From: Caldifarciminota bacterium
GTDB taxonomy: Bacteria; Hydrothermota; 32-111; QNBC01
DNA: 17,088 nt
NCBI GenBank assembly: GCA_015486655.1
Contig: WFRF01000245.1
Coordinates: 1-17,088, forward strand
Direction of reading: 5' to 3'
Under the pieces are notes generated by a model. That model worked only from the letters and a program-made list of their open reading frames with translations. It ran no database searches and was not told the origin of the DNA. Below are positions 7,485 through 16,052 of this stretch, piece by piece (within the stretch, counting starts at the first letter, position 1; each line of letters starts with the position of its first letter). Made by a program: the position numbers and the translations under genes.

Positions 7485-8825
7485 ATGATCGAGTTTTTTA
7501 ATACACTTACCGGCAAAAAGGAAGTATTTAAACCTATAAAAGAAAATAATGTTTCCATCTATGTTTGCGGGATGACTGTGCAGAACAGACCGCATCTCGG
7601 GCATATGAGAGCATATGTGATGGCTGATCTTATAAGAAGGGTTTTCGAATACAACGGATACACGGTGAAAATGATTCAAAATTTCACCGATATCGATGAC
7701 AAAATCATAGAGCGTTCCAGGGAATTTGATATGGATTACAGGGTATTCGGTGAACGATATATAAAAGAGTACATCGAATCCTCATTGAAGATGAATATTC
7801 TCGAACCTTATTATTATCCAAGGGCAACCCAGCACATAGATGAAATTATAAATCTCGTTGAAACTTTGATTGAAAAGGGTTATGCATATGTTATTGACGG
7901 GGATGTATATTATAAAACGGCAAAATTCAAAGATTACGGAAAGCTTTCCGGAAAGAAGATTGAGGATTTGATTTCGGGGGCAAGAATTGAGATAAATCCT
8001 AAAAAGCATGACCCTCTTGATTTTGCACTCTGGAAAAAGGCAAAAGAGGGAGAACCGTATTGGTACTCTCCCTGGGGCAAGGGACGCCCGGGTTGGCACA
8101 TAGAATGCTCTGCAATGAGCATGAAATATCTTGGAGAAACGTTTGATATTCACGCCGGGGGTACTGACTTGATTTTTCCTCACCATGAAAATGAAATCGC
8201 ACAGAGTGAAGCGGCTACCGGAAAACCTTTTGCCAATTACTGGATTCATAACGAGATGCTGAGAATTAAGGGGGAAAAAATGTCTAAATCCCTCAGCAAT
8301 TTTCTTGCCGTGAGTGACATATTAAAGAAGGTTTCCCCCAATGCTCTCAGATTGTACTATTACAGAACACATTTCAGAAGTCCGCTTGAGTACGATGACG
8401 GCAGTTTAAAAGAAGCATCGAGCAGTTTTGAGAGAATGAAACGATTTGTAATGGAAAATCAATCAGGAGCAGATATTGACGGTGATTTGTTCGATGAACT
8501 GATAAAAAATTTGAACAACAATTTCAATTCACCTAAAACACTGGGTATAATGTTTTCAGCGATAAAAGATGCCAATAACGGAATCAGGGATAAGCAAATC
8601 ACTGCAAATACTCTAAGAAAAGCACTTGAAATATTGGGTTTTGTTTTGGAAGGAGAAAAGAAAGAGGAGATTTCGGATAAGGTTATCGATACTGTTGTTG
8701 GAATAAGGGATAAAATGAGAGCGGAAAAACTCTTTGAGTATGCCGATTTTGTTAGAGATGAATTGAAAAAACTTAATATTGAGATTTTGGATTCTAAGGA
8801 CGGAACGAAATGGAGAATTAAATAG
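7485..8825 (+). CDS. cysS: Cysteinyl-tRNA synthetase
   Basis: This class I aminoacyl-tRNA synthetase has 446 residues (E. coli 461). It charges tRNA-Cys in the cytoplasm. The HIGH signature is HLGH (37-40), within NRPHLGHMRAYV, and KMSKS lies at 265-269. The zinc site that recognises the cysteine thiol is intact: Cys28 in VCGMTV, Cys208 in WHIECSAMS, His233 and Glu237 in PHHENEIAQ. The C-terminal DALR-like helical domain is present (about 310-400). It is followed by the short anticodon-binding tail, ending in a KDGTKWRI motif common to CysS. The start is supported by AGGAGA at 7475-7480, 8 nt after the lpxA stop. Nothing unusual was seen in the catalytic core. Confidence 0.97.
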   Translation: MIEFFNTLTGKKEVFKPIKENNVSIYVCGMTVQNRPHLGHMRAYVMADLIRRVFEYNGYTVKMIQNFTDIDDKIIERSREFDMDYRVFGERYIKEYIESSLKMNILEPYYYPRATQHIDEIINLVETLIEKGYAYVIDGDVYYKTAKFKDYGKLSGKKIEDLISGARIEINPKKHDPLDFALWKKAKEGEPYWYSPWGKGRPGWHIECSAMSMKYLGETFDIHAGGTDLIFPHHENEIAQSEAATGKPFANYWIHNEMLRIKGEKMSKSLSNFLAVSDILKKVSPNALRLYYYRTHFRSPLEYDDGSLKEASSSFERMKRFVMENQSGADIDGDLFDELIKNLNNNFNSPKTLGIMFSAIKDANNGIRDKQITANTLRKALEILGFVLEGEKKEEISDKVIDTVVGIRDKMRAEKLFEYADFVRDELKKLNIEILDSKDGTKWRIK

Positions 8826-8836
8826 AGGAGGATTAG

Positions 8837-9562
8837 ATGAGAGATAGGAAAGGTAATGCCGCATTAATAGTTTCTTTTATTTTGGCTGCCATAATTGTTA
8901 TAGGTTTTGTATGGCTTTTATCGGGACCTTCAAATATTTTTCAGGGAAAAGTAAAGAGTTTACCCAATTTTTTCGGTTTAACAAAAGACAATGCCATGTT
9001 AACGGCTCAACAACTTGGAGTTATTGTACAATTTGATTCGACTACAGATGTAAATTTACCTTTTAACATTGTTGTTTTGCAAAAGCCGTTTCCCGGTAAA
9101 ACGGTAAGCAAAGGCGATATCGTCTATCTTACCTTGAACAAGAGGAGTAATGAAGAATTTCCAATTCCCGATTTTCGGAATATGAGCATTGATAATGTAA
9201 AAACGGAACTTGCCAAAATCGGACTTACCGTAGGCAAAATAATTGCCAAGAAGAATAGTAATGTGGAACCGAATTCGGTGATTTCACAAAATCCCGCTCC
9301 CGGAACCGTTGTTAAAAAGGGACAAACGGTTGATTTTGTGCTTTCAAAAAAGGCTGCAAATACCATTATTGTCCCTAAAGTAAAAGGAAGGTACTATACA
9401 GCTGCAAGAAAAATTCTTATAGATAAAGGATTCAAAGTCCTTATTAGATACAGAACGGATATAAACTACGACTTTGATCTGGTTCTCAGTCAGTATCCTT
9501 CACCCGGGACCAAAGTTAAAAGAGGAACGGTTGTAACTTTATACGTAAATCATGAAGAGTAA
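8837..9562 (+). CDS. Membrane-anchored protein with three PASTA domains (first of two)
   Basis: The 241-residue protein has a short basic N-terminus (MRDRKGN) and one transmembrane helix (about 9-29). It should sit in the inner membrane with its bulk in the periplasm. Three PASTA repeats follow at about 39-102, 107-171 and 177-238, each with the xVPxxxG-type opening and the PxPGTxVxKG turn (for example QNPAPGTVVKKG). PASTA domains bind peptidoglycan fragments or beta-lactams in Ser/Thr kinases and penicillin-binding proteins, but no kinase or transpeptidase domain is attached. A cell-wall sensing or scaffolding role is inference. AGAGGAGG (8824-8831) precedes the ATG. The last 11 bases overlap a second PASTA gene, and the two look like an old tandem duplication. 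Confidence 0.9.
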   Translation: MRDRKGNAALIVSFILAAIIVIGFVWLLSGPSNIFQGKVKSLPNFFGLTKDNAMLTAQQLGVIVQFDSTTDVNLPFNIVVLQKPFPGKTVSKGDIVYLTLNKRSNEEFPIPDFRNMSIDNVKTELAKIGLTVGKIIAKKNSNVEPNSVISQNPAPGTVVKKGQTVDFVLSKKAANTIIVPKVKGRYYTAARKILIDKGFKVLIRYRTDINYDFDLVLSQYPSPGTKVKRGTVVTLYVNHEE

Positions 9563-10304
9563 AACGAGAAGAAAAAGCAAAAACATTTCGATTCTAATAT
9601 ATCTTGTTGCCGTAATCGCATCTTTTATTATCGGATTTCTCGTGGTTAATTACATTGTAATGCCTATGGTTGTGGGTAAGGGTGAGGATATTCCGGTACC
9701 TACTTTGATAGGTCTGGATATAAAAGATGCGCAGAAAGTGGTTAAGAGTAACGGTTTGGTATTTGATGTTGCCGGCTATCAGTATGATACGTTGTATCAA
9801 AAAGACAGGGTAATTTTTCAGGACCCCAAACCGGACATTATGATTAAGAAAGGGAGAAAAGTCTCCGTTATCATCTCCATGGGTGCAAAATCGTATACAA
9901 TGCCTTACATTGAGGGACTGCCTGTTGACGAAGGTTTGAAAGTTCTACAAAAGATGAATATAACAAACGGAATAAATAAGATCTATACTTCATCTGATTC
10001 TGTTCCCAAAGATTATATTGTTTCAACCATACCAAAAAGCGACGAAACTGTTCCTCCGGGCTCAATGATAACAATTTTTATAAGTAAGGGAAGTGAATCC
10101 GACACATTGCAAATGCCCAACCTCATCGGGTTAAACATAAAAATAGCCGTGGATACGCTGAGGAGTCTTAATCTGATTTTGGGAGGAGTTGATTCCGATA
10201 CGGTTGTTGATAGTGTAATGAGCAAAGTGATTCTTCAATATCCGGAAGAGGGTACAAATTTGGCTCCGGGTGACAGTGTGAGTGTTGTTGTGAGGAGAGA
10301 GTAA
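9552..10304 (+). CDS. Membrane-anchored protein with three PASTA domains (second of two)
   Basis: The 250-residue protein shares the layout of its upstream neighbour. A strongly basic N-terminus (KSKTRRKSK) precedes one transmembrane helix (about 12-35), then three PASTA repeats at about 46-110, 114-179 and 185-248. Turns such as YPEEGTNLAPGDSV mark the repeats. It should also face the periplasm, and no catalytic domain is present. The start at 9552 overlaps the upstream gene by 11 bases, and no good Shine-Dalgarno is visible, so translational coupling is likely. Sequence divergence from the first PASTA protein is large, so they are not recent copies. Its stop overlaps the rpe start (TAATG). 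From memory, PASTA genes are often found next to rpe; in Firmicutes the kinase PrkC lies in a prkC-rsgA-rpe block. Confidence 0.9.
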   Translation: MKSKTRRKSKNISILIYLVAVIASFIIGFLVVNYIVMPMVVGKGEDIPVPTLIGLDIKDAQKVVKSNGLVFDVAGYQYDTLYQKDRVIFQDPKPDIMIKKGRKVSVIISMGAKSYTMPYIEGLPVDEGLKVLQKMNITNGINKIYTSSDSVPKDYIVSTIPKSDETVPPGSMITIFISKGSESDTLQMPNLIGLNIKIAVDTLRSLNLILGGVDSDTVVDSVMSKVILQYPEEGTNLAPGDSVSVVVRRE

Positions 10305-10930
10305 TGACTCTTATAGCTCCGTCCATTCTTTCAGCCGACTTTTCCTGTTTGAGAAGTGAAATTAAGAAAATCGAAAAGGGGGGAGCGGATATGGTACATA
10401 TTGATGTGATGGACGGACATTTTGTTCCGAATTTAACCATTGGTCCCGTGGTTGTTTCAGCCATCCGGAAAGTTACCGATTTACCTTTTGATTGCCATCT
10501 TATGATAAGTGAGCCCGAAAAATATTTCCATCCCTTTTTGGATGTGGGCATTCAGTACATATCGATGCATGTTGAGATAAAAGATAAAATCGAGAAATGT
10601 CTTGATATGGTGAAAAATTACGATACTAAATTCGGGCTTGCCATTAATCCCGAAACGCCCGTTGAGAGCCTTAATTCTTATTTGGATCGGATTGATTTCG
10701 TACTTGTTATGACGGTTCATCCGGGATTCGGAGGGCAAAAATTTATGGAGAAAGCATCATTAAAGGTGGCGAAACTCAGAGAAAACGGTTTTAAAGGTTT
10801 GATTGAGGTTGACGGGGGCATTAACGAGAAAAATGCTGTAAATTTAAAAAAAATGGGGGCAGACATACTTGTTGCCGGTCATTTTATCTTTAGTAATGAT
10901 GTGGAAAAAGCCATAAGGATGTTGAGGTGA
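10304..10930 (+). CDS. rpe: Ribulose-phosphate 3-epimerase
   Basis: This TIM-barrel enzyme of 208 residues (usual 210-225) interconverts ribulose 5-phosphate and xylulose 5-phosphate in the pentose-phosphate pathway. Metal ligands and acid/base residues are visible: His32 and Asp34 in [12 protein letters not shown], His65 in CHLMI, and Asp170 in [14 protein letters not shown] (138-145) is the mobile-loop signature. The phosphate-gripping segment, normally AGSAIF, reads AGHFIF, so the usual Ser is His; the backbone Gly is kept. The C-terminus is a few residues shorter than average. Translation begins inside the stop of the preceding PASTA gene (TAATG). Confidence 0.95.
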   Translation: MTLIAPSILSADFSCLRSEIKKIEKGGADMVHIDVMDGHFVPNLTIGPVVVSAIRKVTDLPFDCHLMISEPEKYFHPFLDVGIQYISMHVEIKDKIEKCLDMVKNYDTKFGLAINPETPVESLNSYLDRIDFVLVMTVHPGFGGQKFMEKASLKVAKLRENGFKGLIEVDGGINEKNAVNLKKMGADILVAGHFIFSNDVEKAIRMLR

Positions 10931-10932
10931 TT

Positions 10933-12465
10933 ATGGATAAAATTATTATTCTCGATTTCGGTTCACAATACACACAATTGATAGCAAGAAAGATAAGAGA
11001 ACTGAAAGTTTATTCCGAAATTGTTCCCTTTAACATAGATGTTAAAAAAATAGAGGAATTAAAACCAAAGGGATTGATTCTGTCGGGTGGTCCCGCCAGT
11101 GTATATGACAAAAATGCCCCGCATGCAAATAAAGAAATATTTAAATTAGGTATTCCTGTTCTCGGTATTTGTTACGGTATGCAGGAAATTACGGAACAGT
11201 TCGGCGGCGAGGTCGTACGTGCAAAAGCCAGAGAATACGGGAAAGCGGACCTTAAAATCGACGGCGTATCTCCTTTACTTGAAGGCATTGAGAATAATTC
11301 CGTAGTGTGGATGAGCCATGGAGATAAGGTGGACAGGATACCGGAAGGATTCCTATCAAAGGCTCACACGGATAACTCCGAATATGCCGTTATTGAAGAT
11401 GTGCAGAGAAAGGTATGGGGAATACAATTCCACCCGGAAGTACATCATTCGGAATGCGGCATGCAGGTGCTGGATAATTTTATATCCAGGATATGCGGCG
11501 CTTCAAAAGACTGGAATATGGAGAGGTTTATTGAAAAACAGGTTAAGGAGATTAGAGATCGTGTGGGAAACGATAATGTGATTCTCGGTTTATCCGGAGG
11601 GGTTGATTCAACCGTTACCTGCTTTCTTTTGAAAAAAGCAATAGGGGACCGGTTATACTCAATATACATTGATACGGGTCTGATGAGAAAAAATGAAACT
11701 GATCTGATAAACGAAACATTTCGCTCTCTTCTGGGAGAGCATTATGTAAGCATTGATGAGAGTAAATTGTTCATTGAAAGGCTTAAAGGAATAGAAAATC
11801 CCGAAAAAAAGAGAAAAATCATAGGAGAGACTTTCATACGTGTATTTGAAAGAACGGCATCGAAATTTAAGGATGCAAAATATCTCGCGCAGGGAACGCT
11901 ATACCCCGATGTAATAGAATCCGTTTCCGTATTCGGACCGTCAAAAACGATCAAGAGTCATCATAATGTCGGCGGTTTACCCGAAAAGATGAATCTGCAA
12001 CTTGTGGAACCGTTAAGGATGTTGTTTAAGGATGAGGTAAGGGAGTTGGGAAAATTACTCGGAGTACCCGATAAAATAATTAAGCGTCATCCCTTCCCGG
12101 GCCCAGGCCTTGCAATAAGAATAATAGGCAATATAACGGAGGAAGATCTGAAAATACTTCGTGAGGCGGATGCCATTTTAATTGAAGAGTTGGAAAAAAA
12201 CGGGCTTTATGACGAAATTTGGCAGGCTTTTGCCGTTCTTTTACCTGTAAAGAGTGTCGGTGTCATGGGTGACAACAGAACATATGAAAGAGTAGCGGCA
12301 ATAAGAGCTGTTGTGAGCGTAGACGGAATGACCGCTAATTTTTATCATCTTCCGTATGAAGTTATGGAAAAGATATCCGATAGAATTATAAATGAGGTAG
12401 ACGGAATTAACAGGGTGGTTTACGATGTTAGTTCGAAACCGCCTGCAACAATAGAATGGGAGTGA
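10933..12465 (+). CDS. guaA: GMP synthase (glutamine-hydrolysing)
   Basis: The 510-residue enzyme carries both activities in one chain and makes GMP from XMP, ATP and glutamine. The class I glutamine amidotransferase domain (1-190) has Cys80 in GICYGMQ, with His167 and Glu169 in FHPEVHHS. The ATP-pyrophosphatase domain has the P-loop GLSGGVDST (219-227). The dimerisation/XMP-binding domain has [10 protein letters not shown] (388-397) and the characteristic end KPPATIEWE. The ATG at 10933 is preferred over the in-frame GTG at 10927, because GAGGTG (10924-10929) then serves as the ribosome-binding site. Only 2 nt separate it from rpe. Length and motifs are ordinary, and the enzyme should be fully functional. 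Confidence 0.97.
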   Translation: MDKIIILDFGSQYTQLIARKIRELKVYSEIVPFNIDVKKIEELKPKGLILSGGPASVYDKNAPHANKEIFKLGIPVLGICYGMQEITEQFGGEVVRAKAREYGKADLKIDGVSPLLEGIENNSVVWMSHGDKVDRIPEGFLSKAHTDNSEYAVIEDVQRKVWGIQFHPEVHHSECGMQVLDNFISRICGASKDWNMERFIEKQVKEIRDRVGNDNVILGLSGGVDSTVTCFLLKKAIGDRLYSIYIDTGLMRKNETDLINETFRSLLGEHYVSIDESKLFIERLKGIENPEKKRKIIGETFIRVFERTASKFKDAKYLAQGTLYPDVIESVSVFGPSKTIKSHHNVGGLPEKMNLQLVEPLRMLFKDEVRELGKLLGVPDKIIKRHPFPGPGLAIRIIGNITEEDLKILREADAILIEELEKNGLYDEIWQAFAVLLPVKSVGVMGDNRTYERVAAIRAVVSVDGMTANFYHLPYEVMEKISDRIINEVDGINRVVYDVSSKPPATIEWE

Positions 12466-12467
12466 AT

Positions 12468-12749
12468 ATGGAAAAGGGTTCAAAAAAAGAATGGCGTGAA
12501 GAGATTGAAATTGCTGCCGGGGAGTTAATTACAAGGGTAAAAGAACTGATAAAAGAGGGAAACATAAGGAGACTGATAATAAAAGATGATAAGGGGAAAA
12601 CGATTCTTGAAATACCACTGCATGCCGGAGTAGCCATAGGAGGAATTATAACATTAACCGCACCATTACTCGCAGTTTTAGGTGCCGTAGCCGGGGTTCT
12701 TGCAAAAGTGAAAATAGAAATAGTGAGAGAAGGGAATCAGGAAGACTGA
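12468..12749 (+). CDS. DUF4342 family small protein
   Basis: This 93-residue protein matches what I remember of DUF4342: an amphipathic N-terminal helix (EEIEIAAGELITRVKELI), then the signature GNIRRLIIKDDKGKTILEIP (31-50). A Gly/Ala/Leu-rich hydrophobic stretch (about 52-78) and a short KVKIEIV strand follow. The family's function is unknown. The hydrophobic stretch could be one or two membrane-associated helices. ATG 12468 is chosen over an in-frame ATG at 12456, because GGGAG (12458-12462) lies 5 nt upstream and the earlier start would sit inside guaA. It is the last gene of the + strand run and overlaps the convergent transporter gene by 13 bp at its 3' end. Confidence 0.75.
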   Translation: MEKGSKKEWREEIEIAAGELITRVKELIKEGNIRRLIIKDDKGKTILEIPLHAGVAIGGIITLTAPLLAVLGAVAGVLAKVKIEIVREGNQED

Positions 12750-13924
12750 GATTTTCTTATTATTAGCGAGTTTACATAGTATATAATATAAGTCAAGAAA
12801 AGTAAAATTCCGTAGATCAAAAAAGACATCAATTTATTGGCGGATTTATCGTAAATAAGCCCGGCTATAATAGGTCCTATTATGGATCCGGTATTTTCAA
12901 TTGCATTGATATAACCTATAAGGCTGTTAAAATTTTCATTATCACGATTTATTAGAACCCTTAAAACGGGACGAAAAGATTTTAAACCTATGTACATTAA
13001 AACAAGTGACAGCATAACCATTACGATTCCCGGGGAGAAAGTTAAAAGAACCGTGGAGATAAATGTGATTATAAAGATTATTGGGAGTATCACATATTCT
13101 TTTCCCCTGTCCACGATATGGGAAATCCAATATATAAACGGGAAGGACAGCACATTTGTTATGAAGAGTATGATACTGATTTCTTTTAGGCTGCTGCCGA
13201 AATGCTCCTTTAGGTAAAGAATTAAAATAGAGTTGGATGTAGTGAGAATGGCACCGCCTAAAAGGGCTGTAAATAGTAATATGACAGTGGATACGGATAT
13301 GGACTGTCTTTTTTTGTCCGACTCTATTACCGTTTCGCCCTTCTCTTTTTCAAGGAAAAAGGAAGAGATCACGGGAACTGTCATAAATAAACTTGCAATG
13401 ATAAATAGATACGGGTACTGTTTGTTTTCGACTATATGCATGTATCGGCTTATAAGCAGAATAAAAATAGGTAAAAGCAACTTTGAAAGGAATCCGCCCA
13501 CATTACCGAAGATATAGTAAAGTGACATTGTTCTTGCTTCTTTCCCGGTTTCAGCTGATTTTATTGTCAAATACTGTGCCGAAGGCCACACAATTCCGTT
13601 TACAAGCCCGTGTAAAAATCTCAGGACGATGATATAAAGATAAACGGGTAAAAGGGCATATGCAGCCGGAAGCACTGCCATAAAAGGAGAGAAGATTTTA
13701 ATGCTTTTCTCTCTGTTAATTCTCAGACCTTTTAATATTCCCCCGGAGAAGAGGGATGTAAATGCGCGTGAAAGCATAAAAACAGATGAGACCAACCCGA
13801 CCATGACCCCGGTTGCTCCCAGTTGTCTTACATAAAGAGGTAAAATAGGGCTGATAATCCCAAAGCCCATTGTTCCCGTAAAAGCGATAAATATAAGCAA
13901 AACTGTATTTCGATTTCGTTTCAT
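12737..13924 (-). CDS. Major facilitator superfamily transporter, 12 TM
   Basis: The 395-residue, very hydrophobic protein has about twelve predicted transmembrane helices in two halves, split by a charged loop (about 193-207, rich in Glu/Lys). The N-terminus GFGIISPILPLYVRQLGAT is typical of drug/sugar-efflux type MFS proteins. VWPSAQYLTIKSA and ENTGSIIGPIIAGLIYD resemble helix 4-5 and motif-C-like regions of that group. Motif A after TM2 is weak. It acts in the inner membrane; its substrate cannot be told from sequence. It is a single gene divergent from the S9 peptidase gene. The start is fixed by TM1, since a later Met (residue 19) would cut it. No Shine-Dalgarno precedes the ATG; instead a consensus promoter lies immediately upstream (see promoter entry). 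Confidence 0.88.
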   Translation of the reverse strand: MKRNRNTVLLIFIAFTGTMGFGIISPILPLYVRQLGATGVMVGLVSSVFMLSRAFTSLFSGGILKGLRINREKSIKIFSPFMAVLPAAYALLPVYLYIIVLRFLHGLVNGIVWPSAQYLTIKSAETGKEARTMSLYYIFGNVGGFLSKLLLPIFILLISRYMHIVENKQYPYLFIIASLFMTVPVISSFFLEKEKGETVIESDKKRQSISVSTVILLFTALLGGAILTTSNSILILYLKEHFGSSLKEISIILFITNVLSFPFIYWISHIVDRGKEYVILPIIFIITFISTVLLTFSPGIVMVMLSLVLMYIGLKSFRPVLRVLINRDNENFNSLIGYINAIENTGSIIGPIIAGLIYDKSANKLMSFLIYGILLFLTYIIYYVNSLIIRKSQSS

Positions 13925-13932
13925 TAAAGGTG

Positions 13933-13960
13933 ATTATAAAGATTATTTTTTAAATGTCAA
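13933..13960 (-). promoter_or_regulatory. Perfect-consensus sigma70-type promoter of the MFS gene
   Basis: Read on the - strand, TTGACA (13955-13960) and TATAAT (13933-13938) are separated by 16 nt. Transcription would start near 13926, one to three bases from the ATG at 13924. The resulting mRNA should be practically leaderless, which fits the missing ribosome-binding site. Promoter use itself is inferred. Confidence 0.75.
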
Positions 13961-14034
13961 TTTTCAAAAAGATTTGTATTATAAAATTTCTTTTAGTATT
14001 CACAATGTACATGTTCCTACCACTACACTTTCAA

Positions 14035-14040
14035 TATAAT
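14035..14040 (+). promoter_or_regulatory. Possible -10 element of the S9 peptidase gene
   Basis: TATAAT lies 32 nt before the ATG, in the 148-bp divergent intergenic region. At 17-nt spacing the -35 position (14012-14017, TGTTCC) is poor, so either the promoter is activator-dependent or the match is chance in AT-rich DNA. An 8-base palindrome ATGTACAT (14005-14012) abuts the -35 position. Confidence 0.35.
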
Positions 14041-14072
14041 TTATGATAGAATAAAAATAAAATGGAGGAAAC

Positions 14073-16052
14073 ATGAAAAAAATTAACATTTCCGAAAAAG
14101 ATATTTATGAAATAGGATTTTTAGGCACCGTAGCGGTAAAACCTAATGATGACAAATTTATCTATACCGTTGATAGGGTTGATAAGGAAAAGGATAAATA
14201 TGTTACGGAGGTGTACGAATACAACCTGACAGAAAAAAATAAGAAGCTCATTTTAAAAAAAGGACATAAATACGGTAATGTACGGTACTCACCTCATGGT
14301 AAATGGATATCCTTTGTATCGGACAGGGATAAAAAAAATAAACTGTATATAATGCCTGCAGACGGAGGAGAGGCAGAATCTATTGAAACGGAAAAGTATC
14401 TTCTTAACGGATATGTCTGGTCTTTTGATGAGCGTTCTATTCTGCTGAATCTAACGGAAAAGAGTAAGGAGGAGATACAAGTCGAGAGGGAAAAAGATGT
14501 TGAAAAGAAAAAATCATTTCCCACTGTGAGAATTGTAGATCGGTTAAATTATAAATTTGACGGAAGGGGTTTTATATCTAAAAATCGTCCGCAGTTATAC
14601 CTGTACGAAATATCCACCAAGACTTTAAAAAAGTTGACAAACAGAAAATCGGGTATTCTTGAGGGGGTTATATCTCCTGACGGTAAATTTATCTATTATA
14701 CCGCTTATGACAAAAAGAACTGGGAATTGGAGAGTAACTATATCTCCATTTATAAGATGAATATGAGATCAGGTAAGAGTGAGAAATTGAAAATCGCCGA
14801 CGGACCAAAATTTTCACTCCTAATTTCCTATGACGGAGAGAATCTTTGCTACGTCGGGCACGAAGATGTCGATGATTATACCGGAACAACCAATATAAAG
14901 CCCTATGTTTATAACATAAAGGAGAAAATAAATAACTGTATAATGGAAGAAAGAGATCTCATGTGTGTGGATACCACTATTGATGACATGGGAGAAGGAT
15001 TTGAATCCGGGGGTATTAAAATCTCCGAAAAAGACACTATCTACTTTCAAGTCAGTGAAAAGGGGAATACACATCTGTATATGTATGATATCGGTAAAAG
15101 AAAAACGACTAAAATTTTTCACGAGGATGGAAAAGTTGTCGGTTACGGTTCAAACGGCAGGTTTGATATATTTGTACTTTCCACCCCGGATCACCCCGGG
15201 AGAATTTTCCTTAAAAAAGGAGGGAAATTTGAACTGCTGGTTGATCCAAATAAGGAATTCGTATCATCCCGACATATTGCAATCCCGGAAAAAATAGAGT
15301 GGAAAGGATTTGGAAATGACAAAATAGAAGGTTGGATTTTAAAACCGATTAATTTCAGCGAGAAAAAGAAATATCCTTTAATTGTGGAAATTCACGGTGG
15401 TCCCCATGCACAGTACGGGAACAGTTTCTTTCATGAATTTCAGGTGCTTGCCGCAAAGGGATATGTTGTGTTCTATTCCAATACACACGGCAGTACCGGG
15501 TACGGGGAAAAGTTTGCAAAGTCTCTTGTAAAAAGATGGGGTGAGCCCGACTCGGTCGATATATATAAAGTGATAGATATATTGAAAGATAAGCCCTATA
15601 TCGACGAAAAGAGAATAGGATTAACGGGTGGAAGCTATGGAGGGTTTATGACAAACTGGCTTTTAGGTCATACCGATATTTTTAAAGCTGCGGTTACGCA
15701 GAGAAGTATATCCAATCTTGTTAGCTTTTTCGGCAGTTCGGATTTCGGATATCAATTTCGTAAGGAGTTCGGCGTCACATTTTGGGAAGATGTAAACTAC
15801 TATTTAAAGTATTCCCCCATCTCTTACGTAAGGGAAATAAAAACACCTCTTTTAATAATACACAGTGAAAATGATTACAGGTGTCCCATTGAGCAGGCAG
15901 AACAACTTTACACTGCATTGAAAATGTTAAGAAGAAAAGTGAGGCTTGCGCGTTTCCCCGGCGAATCACACGGGTTATCCCGTATTGGAACACCTTCGAG
16001 ACGAGTAAAACGCCTTGAATTGATAACCGGTTGGTTCTCAAAATATCTCTGA
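14073..16052 (+). CDS. S9 family (prolyl oligopeptidase/acylaminoacyl-peptidase type) serine peptidase
   Basis: The 659-residue cytoplasmic enzyme (no signal peptide) has a beta-propeller followed by an alpha/beta-hydrolase domain. The propeller (about 10-395) has TolB/WD-like blades such as RYSPHGKWISFVSD and VISPDGKFIYYTAYD. The hydrolase domain (about 400-659) has the oxyanion segment HGGPH (441-445). The catalytic triad is Ser521 in GGSYGG, Asp601 in SENDYRCP and His633 in GESHGL. This set, with CPIEQAEQLY, is typical of S9C acylaminoacyl-peptidases (YuxL-like), which remove acylated or unblocked residues from short peptides. A dipeptidyl-peptidase specificity cannot be excluded. GGAGGA (14064-14069) precedes the ATG. 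It stands alone between its own upstream region and a 276-bp gap before the HU gene. Confidence 0.93.
   Translation: MKKINISEKDIYEIGFLGTVAVKPNDDKFIYTVDRVDKEKDKYVTEVYEYNLTEKNKKLILKKGHKYGNVRYSPHGKWISFVSDRDKKNKLYIMPADGGEAESIETEKYLLNGYVWSFDERSILLNLTEKSKEEIQVEREKDVEKKKSFPTVRIVDRLNYKFDGRGFISKNRPQLYLYEISTKTLKKLTNRKSGILEGVISPDGKFIYYTAYDKKNWELESNYISIYKMNMRSGKSEKLKIADGPKFSLLISYDGENLCYVGHEDVDDYTGTTNIKPYVYNIKEKINNCIMEERDLMCVDTTIDDMGEGFESGGIKISEKDTIYFQVSEKGNTHLYMYDIGKRKTTKIFHEDGKVVGYGSNGRFDIFVLSTPDHPGRIFLKKGGKFELLVDPNKEFVSSRHIAIPEKIEWKGFGNDKIEGWILKPINFSEKKKYPLIVEIHGGPHAQYGNSFFHEFQVLAAKGYVVFYSNTHGSTGYGEKFAKSLVKRWGEPDSVDIYKVIDILKDKPYIDEKRIGLTGGSYGGFMTNWLLGHTDIFKAAVTQRSISNLVSFFGSSDFGYQFRKEFGVTFWEDVNYYLKYSPISYVREIKTPLLIIHSENDYRCPIEQAEQLYTALKMLRRKVRLARFPGESHGLSRIGTPSRRVKRLELITGWFSKYL

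Noticed and set aside
7782..8249. 155-codon open frame on the - strand inside cysS
   Set aside because: It is antisense to conserved synthetase sequence, shows no recognisable domain and has no ribosome-binding site. Similar antisense frames in clpC, bamA and guaA were dismissed for the same reasons.
10927..10932. GTG start for guaA, two codons earlier
   Set aside because: The GTG is part of the GAGGTG ribosome-binding site for ATG 10933, and homologues begin near [13 protein letters not shown].
12990..13517. Two + strand open frames opposite the MFS gene
   Set aside because: The MFS frame has a continuous 12-TM protein with family motifs. The opposite frames have none.
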